Below, in pieces: positions 51,838 to 60,099 of a stretch of 64,000 nucleotides of DNA (position 1 is its first letter; each line of letters starts with the position of its first letter). The DNA comes from Streptomyces sp. HSG2. GTDB taxonomy: Bacteria > Actinomycetota > Actinomycetes > Streptomycetales > Streptomycetaceae. The stretch is from assembly GCF_016598575.1 (NCBI RefSeq), contig NZ_CP066801.1, positions 5,126,501 through 5,190,500 of the forward strand, read 5' to 3'. Under the pieces are notes generated by a model that made no database searches, had not been told where the DNA came from, and was given only the letters and a program-made list of their open reading frames with translations. Position numbers and translations under genes: made by a program.

Positions 51838-53810
51838 ACGATCACCCCCAGGGGATCAGTGTCGGCGGCGACCGGGCGTGCCTCGCTCGGGACACGAGCG
51901 GCCCGGGGGAGACTCAGCACGCTCCGCGCGATGGCGTCCGAGTCGCCTACGGTCACGGAGTCGACGCCGGGTCGGATCCCGGCCGCGGTGACCCAGTGCA
52001 CCGATTCCGTCGGCACGCCGTAGGCGAAACGGCGAGGGTGGGCGTGGCCCTTGCCGTCGAGCAGCCGGTACGGCCGTTCGGTGACGGCCAGGCCACCGGT
52101 CTCGTACTCCGTGCCCGCCTCGCCCCTGATCCGATACGGAGTGGCCTGGTCGGTGTCGAGCAGATGCCTGAGCAGCGGGTCCTCGGTCCGACGCAGGTCC
52201 GGTTCCGGCAGTCGCGCCTCGATCAGGGTCATGGCGCGCACCGCGTCGCCGGGCACGAGCGTGGAGTGCGCCACGTACATCTGGGCCGTGGTGTCGATGC
52301 GGACCTGCGTCCCGGGCCCCATGACCGTGAGCACACCGGCCTCGACAAGCGCGATCATCTCCTCGATACGGGACGCGGGGGGACCGATCGACAGGAAGGC
52401 GTTGAGCGGCGTGTACCAGCCCTCGAGATCGTCCCGGTGCGAGTTGCCCTCCAGACCGCCGTGGTCGACGGCGAGGCGAATCTCGTTGCGCAGGTCGCGC
52501 AGTACGTCGAGGGCGGACTTCACCGGTCCCGTGACGTTGCCCGCCCTGGCGCGCTCCACATCGCGCCGCAGATAGCCGAGCAACCAGCCGGTGAAGTCAG
52601 CGCGATCCGCGAAGCGCCGCTCCCCGTACGGAAGCGACAGCTGCTTCCAGTCCCACCTGTCGCCCTCCAGCCCGTACTCGGCCAGCAGGGCACCGGCGTC
52701 GGCCTCCGCGGGCAGGGAAAGGAACCGCTCCGCGAAACCCTCGCGACGCTCGGGCTCCCCACGCCCGCTCAGCAGCGCCTCGTAGTAGACGGTCTGCACC
52801 TCGCGAGAGATCAGCGGCCACAGGTCCACGGTGAAGTTGACCGGGACGCCGTCCGCCGCACGCTCTCGAAGTTCCGCGATGTACTCGGGGGTCAGCAGCC
52901 GGGGAAAGTAGCGGCCCGTGGCGCCCTTCTGGTTCTCCCCCCGAGCGTGGTACGGGATGCCCCGCCGAGAGAAGGCGAACAGGCGGGGTTCCCTGCCCGA
53001 GGCCCGATACACGAGTCCACCGTCCACCCGCTCGAAGGCCCCGCCGCGCCCCAGGGTGAAGAGGGCCATGTGGTCGAAGAAGTTGAGGCCCAGACCACGC
53101 AACAGCACGTTCTCGCCCGGTCCGATGCCGTCCAACGGCAGGTCCGCCGGGTTGGCGGGGGTCACATAGGTCAGGTGGTGGATCCTGGCCAAGCTGGCGG
53201 TGCGTGCCTCGCGGGCCGAGAGGCGCGCCGGGACGTGCCCCTGGGCCATCACGATGGCGTCCAGCTCGTTCAGCCGGGTGCCGTCCTCCAGACGCACGCC
53301 CTGCGGACCGCCCGGCACGCCGTGGGTGTCGGCCATGGCGACAGCCCTGGAACGATGGACGGTCACCTGGGTGTGCGCCGGAGCGTTCGAGACCACCCGC
53401 CTGAAGCAGTCGTGCAGGTAGTGGCCGTAGAAGGCGCGGGTGGGGTAGTCGTCGGGACCGAGGGCCCTGGCCTCGGCGAGCACTCCGGCCTCGTGGTCGG
53501 CCGGGTCACCGAGCAGGGCGAGGCTCTCGGCCCACTCGTGGAGGCTCGGCCCGCTCTCGATGGGGCCCTCGATGGTGGCGCTGTCGTCGGTGAAGACGGT
53601 GATCTGGGAGGCGACCGTGTTCATGAGCAGATGCCGGCTCTGTTCCGGACGCCAGACGTTGCCTGCGCCGGGGGCCGAGGGATCGACTACGTGCACGGTC
53701 ACGGACTCGTGGGACGGACTGTGTCGCTCGTTGGCCAGCAGGCGTTCGAGGACGGACAGACCACGTGGCCCGGCGCCGATGATGCACACTTCCATGCGAG
53801 TTGCGTTCAT
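51834..53810 (-). CDS. creE: Aspartate N-oxygenase forming nitrosuccinate (CreE-type FAD monooxygenase)
   Basis: A 658-residue FAD/NAD(P)-binding monooxygenase. CIIGAGPRGLSVLERLLANE near residues 9-28 is the FAD Rossmann motif, NTVASQITVFTDDS and YPTRAFYGHYLHDCF follow, and LDAIVMAQGHVP marks the second cofactor segment. GLGLNFFDHMALFTLGRGG and RRGIPYHARGENQKG are typical of the large CreE/FzmM group. CreE oxidises L-aspartate stepwise to nitrosuccinate using NADPH and O2. ATG at 53810 follows GGAG by six bases; longer frames upstream are noncoding. The 269 bp upstream likely carry the promoter of a creE-creD operon. Confidence 0.9.
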   Translation of the reverse strand: MNATRMEVCIIGAGPRGLSVLERLLANERHSPSHESVTVHVVDPSAPGAGNVWRPEQSRHLLMNTVASQITVFTDDSATIEGPIESGPSLHEWAESLALLGDPADHEAGVLAEARALGPDDYPTRAFYGHYLHDCFRRVVSNAPAHTQVTVHRSRAVAMADTHGVPGGPQGVRLEDGTRLNELDAIVMAQGHVPARLSAREARTASLARIHHLTYVTPANPADLPLDGIGPGENVLLRGLGLNFFDHMALFTLGRGGAFERVDGGLVYRASGREPRLFAFSRRGIPYHARGENQKGATGRYFPRLLTPEYIAELRERAADGVPVNFTVDLWPLISREVQTVYYEALLSGRGEPERREGFAERFLSLPAEADAGALLAEYGLEGDRWDWKQLSLPYGERRFADRADFTGWLLGYLRRDVERARAGNVTGPVKSALDVLRDLRNEIRLAVDHGGLEGNSHRDDLEGWYTPLNAFLSIGPPASRIEEMIALVEAGVLTVMGPGTQVRIDTTAQMYVAHSTLVPGDAVRAMTLIEARLPEPDLRRTEDPLLRHLLDTDQATPYRIRGEAGTEYETGGLAVTERPYRLLDGKGHAHPRRFAYGVPTESVHWVTAAGIRPGVDSVTVGDSDAIARSVLSLPRAARVPSEARPVAADTDPLGVIV

Positions 53811-54079
53811 GCGGGACTCCGTTTCGGGGGCACTGGTGGGGAACGCCGCGCGGGGCCGGTGCGCGGGCCATCGGTGGAGGGGGTCCTGGTGCGAGGAGCC
53901 AGCGCGTGTTCTCGAAGCCCCGCCTGTCAGGCGGCGTCGGGCACGCACGCTCGCCGCGCTGTCCGGATCGCCTCGACACATCGGGCACCGGGGCGACCCC
54001 TCCGCCTCGCGATCACGCGCACCGGACACCGCCGGGCCCGCCCTTCGGGCGGACGACGCGACTATCGGAACACGCCCTT

Positions 54080-55645
54080 CTAGGCGGCCTCGGGCGTCAA
54101 CAGGCGTGCCAGTTCCAAGCGCTTGATCTTGGTCGTGGCCGTCTGGGGCAGGTCTTCCAAACGCCACTGTGCCGGAGAGGCCAGCACGGGCAGGTCGGCC
54201 ACGGCGCGGCTCCAGGCGACAGGGTCGAGAGGCCGGTCGTCCCGGGTGCAGACCACCGGAACCGGTCGTCCGTCGGCCCCGGGCACGATGATGACCTCCA
54301 CGAGTTCGGGCAGTCGCGTGAACAGTCTGTCCTCGATCTCCAGCGTGGATTGCACCCCCGGGATCTCGTCGACCTCGCGGTCGAGGAGGTGCAGGCATCC
54401 CCGCCTGGTTCGGTATCCGACGTCGCCCATACGCCACCAGCCGTCGTGCACCTGCTTCTGCCAGCGCTCGTGTTCTCCCAGGTAGGTGACGATGCGACCG
54501 TCGCTCCTGACCTCGATGAATCCGGGGTTGTCCCGGCTCGGCGGATTGCCGTCGCGGCTGACCACGCGTACCCCGGTCATGCCCGGGAACGGCACGCCCA
54601 CGCAGCGACCGTCGAAGTCGGCGCCGTCCTCGAGGGTGTAGGTCCTGGCCGCGATGGGGCCGACCTCGCTCTGCCCGTATGCCTGGGCGAAGCGACATCC
54701 CTTCCGCCGGGACGCCTGTAGGAGGCGGTTCACGGTGCGCGGGTGGATGGCGTCGAAGGTGCTGGAGAAGTACTTGACCTCAGACAGAGGGGCGCGGGGG
54801 TCGTCCGCCAGCACCTCCCACCGCAGGAACGTGTTGGGATGGGCCTCGATGAAACCGGGCGGGACGCGGGTGAAGAGGTCGCCGACGGCCGCCGGGTCGT
54901 CGTCCCGCAGGATGATCAGTGGATGCCCTTGGAGAATGGAGATGGGCATCGCGGTGAACATCCTCGAGTGCACGAAGGAGACGTGAACGGCTATCGGCTC
55001 CCGCCGTGCCAGGATCGTGGCCAGTACCGTGGCCTGGGGGCGGTAGCGGGCCTGGAAGCTCATGCCCGTGTGGACGGCCAACTTCGGTGTCCCGGTCGTC
55101 CCCGACGTGTGGGTGATCAGGGTCGGGTGGTCGACGGGCATGGCCACGGGATCGATCCGCCTCGCCCCGGCCAGAGAGGCGAGAGTGGTGGAGCCCCGGT
55201 GGTCACCGCTGGTCAGGAGCACGGCGTGGGAGAGACCGAAGACCTCCGCAGGCAGGTCGTGCTCCAGTTTGGCCTGGTCGGTCACCAGGAACGGCCGCCC
55301 CACCCGACGGAGCAGTTCGGCCACGGTGGCGCCGTCGAGCTTGGGCGAGAGCAGCACCGGTATGGCCCCGGTGCGCGCCACGGCGCACGCGAGGAGCGAG
55401 ATGTCGAAGTTGTCGCTCTTGTGGATCACCACGTGATCGCCGGGTCGCACGCGGGCGGCCCACAGGCGGGAGGAGAAGTCCGCCACCAAGTCGGCGAGTT
55501 CCGTGAGGCTGGAGCGACGAGCCAGCTCCGGGGCGATGTCCAGGTCGTGGTCGAGGACCACGAAGTTCGCCGGGTGCCGAGCGGCGGCTCGATCGAAGAG
55601 CGTGCCGAGGCGGATTCCCTTGTTTCCTATTCGCTGGAGAAACAT
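54080..55645 (-). CDS. CreM-like adenylate-forming enzyme (candidate diazotising ligase 2)
   Basis: A 521-residue adenylate-forming enzyme, paralogue of the one at 47584-49203. The AMP loop THTSGTTGTPKLAVHT lies near residue 180, YGQSEVGPIAART near 325, MGDVGYRTRRGCLHLLDREVD carries the AMP-ribose contact, and the catalytic Lys is in TTKIKRLELARLL. It lies just upstream of the creE-creD operon on the same strand, the arrangement expected for a nitrite-dependent diazotase. Either ligase could instead activate the carboxyl of 3-hydroxyanthranilate. Two copies suggest two separate N-N or acyl activation steps. The ATG at 55645 follows GAGAGATCGGGTAC. Confidence 0.78.
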   Translation of the reverse strand: MFLQRIGNKGIRLGTLFDRAAARHPANFVVLDHDLDIAPELARRSSLTELADLVADFSSRLWAARVRPGDHVVIHKSDNFDISLLACAVARTGAIPVLLSPKLDGATVAELLRRVGRPFLVTDQAKLEHDLPAEVFGLSHAVLLTSGDHRGSTTLASLAGARRIDPVAMPVDHPTLITHTSGTTGTPKLAVHTGMSFQARYRPQATVLATILARREPIAVHVSFVHSRMFTAMPISILQGHPLIILRDDDPAAVGDLFTRVPPGFIEAHPNTFLRWEVLADDPRAPLSEVKYFSSTFDAIHPRTVNRLLQASRRKGCRFAQAYGQSEVGPIAARTYTLEDGADFDGRCVGVPFPGMTGVRVVSRDGNPPSRDNPGFIEVRSDGRIVTYLGEHERWQKQVHDGWWRMGDVGYRTRRGCLHLLDREVDEIPGVQSTLEIEDRLFTRLPELVEVIIVPGADGRPVPVVCTRDDRPLDPVAWSRAVADLPVLASPAQWRLEDLPQTATTKIKRLELARLLTPEAA

Positions 55646-55757
55646 GTACCCGATCTCTCGTCCATGACTGTGGGTGCGTCAATTGGTGGGGATGGGCGGG
55701 AGGATTGACAGGCGCAACCCTGAACCGCCACGACGAGCGTGGATGTGTGGAGGCTTC

Positions 55758-56309
55758 TCAGCTACTCTCGACGACGGTCTTGACACGACGGAGGGTGTCG
55801 TCGAGATCCTGTTCCAGTTTCGCTGTCCAGTCGCTCACGAACCGTTTGCGGGACTCTTCGTCGAGATCTTCGACGATCTTGTGTATTCCCGCGGTCGCCT
55901 TCCCCATGCGGAAGTGGTGGATCAGCCACGAGGTGTCGGATTCCGATTCCTCGATGTCGAATCCCCAGACGGACTCCTGCGCGTCGCGGGCATGGGTGAG
56001 CATCATCCAGCGGAAGGTCCTGCCTGGGTCCGCGGCGACCACGCGGGCCTCCGTGTGCCAGGTGCCGCGGACCAGTGGCGCCCAGCCGACGACCTCCTCA
56101 CCTCGAAGGTTCTCGCCCCGGAAGACCGCGCCCACGGTCGAAGGAGAGCCGCTGACCCACTCGCCCCCGCGGCATTCCGGACTCCACTCACCGCTCCGCG
56201 TCAGATCACTGACGACCGCGTAGACTTCCCTCGGAGTGGCCCGGACCCGAATACGGGAGCGGAGATCGAAGAGGGGGGAACTGTCGATGATCGATGCTTC
56301 GTTGTCCAT
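55758..56309 (-). CDS. SRPBCC-fold polyketide cyclase/dehydrase-like protein
   Basis: A 183-residue START/Bet v 1-fold protein. RVRATPREVYAVVSDLTRSGEWSPEC at about residues 24-49 is the typical beginning of the SRPBCC family, and the domain continues to a C-terminal helix (RFVSDWTAKLEQDLDDTLRR). Such proteins bind hydrophobic ligands; some are aromatases or cyclases in polyketide pathways, many are of unknown role. ATG at 56309 was chosen; a TTG at 56345 is an alternative because no strong ribosome-binding site precedes either. It lies 112 bp upstream of the second ligase gene, on the same strand. Confidence 0.8.
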   Translation of the reverse strand: MDNEASIIDSSPLFDLRSRIRVRATPREVYAVVSDLTRSGEWSPECRGGEWVSGSPSTVGAVFRGENLRGEEVVGWAPLVRGTWHTEARVVAADPGRTFRWMMLTHARDAQESVWGFDIEESESDTSWLIHHFRMGKATAGIHKIVEDLDEESRKRFVSDWTAKLEQDLDDTLRRVKTVVESS

Positions 56310-56469
56310 GGCGACATTCTGCTGGGAGTCCTGCCGGAGGGGCAATCGAGAAATCCTGGTTCCGTCAAGTCGAATTCAGGACGTGTCGCTTTCTCGTATC
56401 ATCCGTCGAGAGTGGAACAACCTTTCCCGCCCCGACCGATCGGCGAGTTTCCGGGCGAGGAGTGACGGT

Positions 56470-57444
56470 TCAGTGACGCACGTCGAGAACGAGCTTTCCT
56501 CGCACCTCTCCGCCTTCGATTCGGCGATGGGCCTCGGCCGCCGCGCGCAACGGCAACACCTCCGTGGCGCGGGGGCGCAGGCCCCCGGAGGCGAGCAATC
56601 CCGTGACGCCCCGCGCGGCCTCGGCCAGTTGCGTGGTGTCCGCCTGCGAGATGGCGAAGCCGTGGACGGAACGATCCATCAGGTAGAGCGGTCCCACCGG
56701 CAGGACGGGACGCGTCAGGAGCCCCGCCAACAGAATCAGCCGGCCGCGACCGGCCAAGAGGTCGACGGCGGTCTCCAGATCGTTGCGTCCTGAGGTGTCC
56801 ACGTGGAGATCCACCCCGCCCGGTGCACGGGACCGAATCCGGGCAGCCACGTCGTCGCGGTAGTTCACGAACTCGTGGGCCCCGAGGGAGCGGACGTACT
56901 CCTCGTCCCGAGAGGCCGCGACCGCGATCACTCGTGCCCCCGCCGCGACGGCCATCGTCGTGATCGCCCCTCCGACGTTCCCGGCGGCGCCGAGGACGGC
57001 CACCGTCTCGCCCGCCTTCAACCGGCCGTGGGCGAAGAGAGCCAAGTGTGCGGTGACCGCCGGGTGCGCCGATGCCACGGCGTCCACCGGGTCCGCCCCC
57101 TCCGGCAGTCGGTAGAGCCGGTCGACGCCCACCACCACTTGCTCCCCGGCGGCGCCTTGACGGCCGGCGTGGCCCAGACTGTTGCACCACACCCGGTCGC
57201 CCGGACGAAAGCCGGGAGCACCGGGCCCCGCTGCCGCGACACTGCCGACCAGATCGCGGCCGATGACGAAGGGGAAGGGGAGCGGGGTCCGCCACGCCCC
57301 GGAGCGGACGAAGGTGTCCACATGGTTGACAGCGGTGAACTCGACGTCGACGAGTACGTCGTTCGGTCCGGGCACGGGAGGGGGAAGCTCACCGTATCGA
57401 ATGACGCTCGGTGAGCCCAGCTCGGTGATGAAGGCAGCACGCAT
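56470..57444 (-). CDS. Zinc-independent NADPH:quinone oxidoreductase (MDR family)
   Basis: A 324-residue medium-chain reductase. The N-terminal domain has VDVEFTAVNHVDTFVRSGAW and PFVIGRDLVGSVAAAGPGAPGF. The nucleotide fold is GETVAVLGAAGNVGGAITTMAVAAGA near residues 145-170, and the protein ends in EVRGKLVLDV. Zinc ligands are absent, as in QOR/crotonyl-CoA-reductase-like members. It should transfer hydride from NADPH to a quinone or enone. It is the promoter-proximal gene of the minus-strand series running to creD, divergent from the oxygenase-like gene. A reductive step on a diazoquinone or quinone intermediate is possible. Confidence 0.88.
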   Translation of the reverse strand: MRAAFITELGSPSVIRYGELPPPVPGPNDVLVDVEFTAVNHVDTFVRSGAWRTPLPFPFVIGRDLVGSVAAAGPGAPGFRPGDRVWCNSLGHAGRQGAAGEQVVVGVDRLYRLPEGADPVDAVASAHPAVTAHLALFAHGRLKAGETVAVLGAAGNVGGAITTMAVAAGARVIAVAASRDEEYVRSLGAHEFVNYRDDVAARIRSRAPGGVDLHVDTSGRNDLETAVDLLAGRGRLILLAGLLTRPVLPVGPLYLMDRSVHGFAISQADTTQLAEAARGVTGLLASGGLRPRATEVLPLRAAAEAHRRIEGGEVRGKLVLDVRH

Positions 57445-57965
57445 GCGGCGGAGTCTCGCATCCGACCCCACGCGACGGTCGACCCTCGATCATGGAATGC
57501 GACACGGTACGTCAGGTTCCGACGGTCGGGGTCCGGGCCGCGTGCCCCGCCGCCGGTCGCCGGCAGGCAGGGGCGTCGGGACGGCCCGCGGGTGGCCGTC
57601 GCGCAAGCCCTCCGGGCCCCTGAGCAGTCCGAGGGCATCTGGGTCGACCGCCGGACTCGCGCTCCGCCCGGGCGGGGACCGCTGCCGTTTCCGGTCGAGT
57701 TGCCACATCCGTGCACCGGCGGTCGCGCCCCGCGTCGAGCGGTCGTAGCGTCGTGAAGACCAGGACGATCACGATCACGGGGGACAGAGGTGTGCCGGCG
57801 ACGGGCCTGTCGGTACGCGTGAGGCCGCGGGGGCTGCCCCGCCCTGGCCGGGCCGATCGATCCTCGCCGTCGGGTCGGGACCCGGGCGAACCGAACGTCG
57901 GATCGCCGGACGGGGGTCCGCGCGGCATCGGCCTGTCGAGGTCTCGTTGATGACAAGGACATGCC
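57445..57965. other. Divergent promoter region
   Basis: These 521 bp separate the divergent quinone reductase and oxygenase-like genes. No ORF is supported and no clear operator was recognised. Confidence 0.5.
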
Positions 57966-58838
57966 ATGTTGATGGAGATTCCCCTGGGCCACCGCGGCGA
58001 CCGGAACCACGTGCGGGAGGCCCTGAGACTCGGAGCGTTCCTCGTCCGGAGCACCCTGCCGCAACCACTGCTCGACGAGGCGCAGGCATTTCTCGACTGC
58101 TTCTTCGACCTCCCGCCGTCGGACAAGGCGGACTGCCGTGTGCCGGGCGCCGCCGGCCGCTCCGGCTACACCCGCCCAGCCCTTCCGACGGCGGGCGAGA
58201 GCCCGCCGGGGGCTCGATCCGAGATGTTCCACTGGAGCACGAGCCTTCCCTCAGGACACCCCCTGAGGGAAGGGTTCCCGGACCGCTACCCGGTCCTCCA
58301 CTTTCCCGACCACCTGGTGCCCGGCATCGGCTCGGCTCTGCGCGAGTTGCACGGACGCATGCTCCGAGTCCAGCGCGAAGCCCTCGGCGCGGTCGCCCAC
58401 GCGCTCGGCGCGCCCCCGGGACACTTCGACGGCATGTTGCGTGTGGGACCTGTCGTCAGCGAGGCCGTGCGCACCATCCGGGGAGGGGTTGTGCCCCTCG
58501 CGAGTCCCCCGGGGCCCGGTGCTTCGCGCCGCCGAGAAGTCGAGGTCGCGGCTCTGCGCCCCAGACCGGTCGGAATCGAGTTCCTCTCGGATCGGCGATG
58601 GACCACCGTCGACGCTCCGGAGGGCTACGCGCTGTTCAGCGTCGGCGTCGAACTCGAACGTCTCACGGGCGGCATCGCCAGGTCGACGTCCCACCGAGCG
58701 ATCGAGGAACCGGCAGACCGCGGCGCCCGCCCGAGCCTGGCACAGTTCTGCCACCCGCCTCCCTGGGCGGAGCCGCCCGCCTCCCACGCCGTCCCGCAAG
58801 GCAGCCGGTGGGCCGACTGGCCCGGGTTCCGCAGTTGA
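57966..58838 (+). CDS. Isopenicillin N synthase-like 2OG oxygenase fold, degenerate metal site
   Basis: A 290-residue protein of the isopenicillin N synthase/2OG-Fe(II) oxygenase fold. GAFLVRSTLPQPLLDEAQAF and the C-terminal jelly-roll (WTTVDAPEGYALFSVGVELE, then RSTSHRAI with the distal His) are recognisable. The RxS 2OG-binding motif appears as RPSLAQF. The HxD pair that should bind iron is not found; the matching position reads REVEVAALRPR, that is E-x-E in place of H-x-D. The enzyme is therefore either inactive, a binding or structural protein, or uses a different metal. The ATG is at 57966; the ATG at 57961 is closed by a stop. It marks the right edge of the cluster. Confidence 0.7.
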   Translation: MLMEIPLGHRGDRNHVREALRLGAFLVRSTLPQPLLDEAQAFLDCFFDLPPSDKADCRVPGAAGRSGYTRPALPTAGESPPGARSEMFHWSTSLPSGHPLREGFPDRYPVLHFPDHLVPGIGSALRELHGRMLRVQREALGAVAHALGAPPGHFDGMLRVGPVVSEAVRTIRGGVVPLASPPGPGASRRREVEVAALRPRPVGIEFLSDRRWTTVDAPEGYALFSVGVELERLTGGIARSTSHRAIEEPADRGARPSLAQFCHPPPWAEPPASHAVPQGSRWADWPGFRS

Positions 58839-58934
58839 TGTAGCGGGATAGTCCGTAGATTCGGGTGTTGACGTGCGGAAACGCGCCGTCGGCTGGTGGG
58901 ACGGCGTGTATCTAGGGCCGGTGGTTCGTGCTGG

Positions 58935-59165
58935 TCAGCGGCTCGCGGGGGCGAGCTGGTAGATCCGTGGCGGTGGGTCGAGCTTGAGGGCGTTCAGCAG
59001 GTCGCGTTGGGGTTTGGTGATCTCGGTGCGCTGCTGGAAGGTGCCGGCGGGGCCGGTGAAGGTGCCGAGCTTGATGCGGTCGAGTTCGTGGCGCAGTGTC
59101 GGCCAGGTCTGTCCGGTCTGGGTCTCGGCGATGCGGGCCAGGAGCAGGGCGAGTGTCGGCGTACA
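58935..59165 (-). pseudogene. C-terminal fragment of a transposase
   Basis: The minus strand encodes LARIAETQTGQTWPTLRHEL and then RIKLGTFTGPAGTFQQRTEI before a stop, matching the end of IS1634/IS4-type transposases. No N-terminal part is present. Confidence 0.6.
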
Positions 59166-59177
59166 CGTGAGAGGGCG

Positions 59178-59576
59178 TTAAGTCCGTTTCTGATAGCGGC
59201 CACTTCCGGGCTGCTCGAGGAATCCCTGGCGAACGAGTCGTCCCAGGCGGGAGCGGGTGACGTTGATCGAGGGCTCGTCGTCGGGCAGACCGAGATGTTC
59301 GTGCAGGTCGCGGACGCGGAATACCTTCTCGGGGTGCTCGTTGAAGGCAGTCACGATGCGCTGGTAGACAGTGGCGGTGTCCGCGGGGGCCGGTTCGTAG
59401 TCGGGCGGGGCGAGGCTGTCGATGACCTTGCGGGTGGTGGCGAGTTCGGCCAGGCGGGCCTCGGTCTCGACGAGGGCGGTGGTGAGCCTGTCGATCTGCT
59501 CACGCAGGTCGTCGGTATGGGCGGTGGTCTTGTCGTGTTCGGTCTGCAGCAGCCGCAGGAGCTCGAAGACGTTCAC
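59178..59576 (-). CDS. Coiled-coil/winged-helix protein of unknown function
   Basis: A 132-residue protein. The first half is a predicted coiled coil (REQIDRLTTALVETEARLAE). The second half looks like a winged helix (VFRVRDLHEHLGLPDDEPSI, VTRSRLGRLVRQGFLEQ) ending in GSGRYQKRT. The GTG start overlaps the stop of the upstream transposase fragment (TGA). It is probably an accessory gene of the mobile elements around it, or a regulator carried with them. No catalytic site is visible. Confidence 0.65.
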   Translation of the reverse strand: MNVFELLRLLQTEHDKTTAHTDDLREQIDRLTTALVETEARLAELATTRKVIDSLAPPDYEPAPADTATVYQRIVTAFNEHPEKVFRVRDLHEHLGLPDDEPSINVTRSRLGRLVRQGFLEQPGSGRYQKRT

Positions 59577-59729
59577 GCGGCCAGCTCCACGTGGTCACGC
59601 CAGGCGGGGGTCGGGGTGGTGAGGCGGCGGAGCAGGCCGGCAGTGGAGGCCCAGTAGACGCGGGAGGCAGCGTTGTCGGGCCGGTGGTCGCAGTCGCGGG
59701 CGAGGCGGCGGTGGAGCACGAGAGGGGCC
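59573..59729 (-). pseudogene. Transposase C-terminal fragment cut by IS insertion
   Basis: The frame reads LVLHRRLARDCDHRPDNAAS, then RVYWASTAGLLRRLT, to a stop, resembling the C-terminus of an IS5-type transposase. It ends exactly at the left terminal repeat of the IS3 element. The remainder is not found on the other side of the element. Confidence 0.5.
59726..59729. repeat. Target-site duplication, left copy
   Basis: GGCC abuts the left terminal repeat of the IS3-family element and is repeated at 61020-61023. Four base pairs suits IS3-family insertion. Confidence 0.6.
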
Positions 59730-59799
59730 TTGACCCCGGATCCTGGACACCCGAGACACTTGGATCTTGAAGGTCCAGGAGAACGGATGTCCCGTGGTC

Positions 59800-60099
59800 A
59801 TGAAGCACTACCCGCCTGAGTTCAAGGCGGACGCGGTCGCGCTGTACGAGTCGCGGCCCGGGGCGACGATCAAGTCGGTCGCCGCTGATCTGGGGGTCAA
59901 CCCGGAGACGCTGAGGAACTGGATCCGGGCGGCCGGTGCCGCCCGTCCCCGTGGCCGCCGCCCGGAGGGTCCGGCGGTGCCGGAGTCTTCGCTTCAGGCA
60001 GAGCTCGCCGCCGCGCGGAAGAAGATCCGCGAGCTGGAGGAGGAACGCGAGCTCCTGCGGAAGGCCGCGAAGTATTTCGCCGGGGAGACGCGCTGGTGA
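59800..60099 (+). CDS. IS3-family OrfA
   Basis: A 99-residue transposase helper. The helix-turn-helix spans about residues 1-50 (FKADAVALYESRPGATIKSV, LRNWIRAAGA) and is followed by a leucine-zipper-like coiled coil (AARKKIRELEEERELLRKAA). OrfA binds the terminal repeats. The start is ATG at 59800; GTG six bases earlier is possible. The stop overlaps the orfB start. Confidence 0.92.
   Translation: MKHYPPEFKADAVALYESRPGATIKSVAADLGVNPETLRNWIRAAGAARPRGRRPEGPAVPESSLQAELAAARKKIRELEEERELLRKAAKYFAGETRW

Noticed and set aside
51834..54698. A 954-residue CreE fused to an upstream domain
   Set aside because: The upstream segment is an out-of-frame shadow of the second ligase gene. ATG 53810 with GGAG precedes the Rossmann motif.
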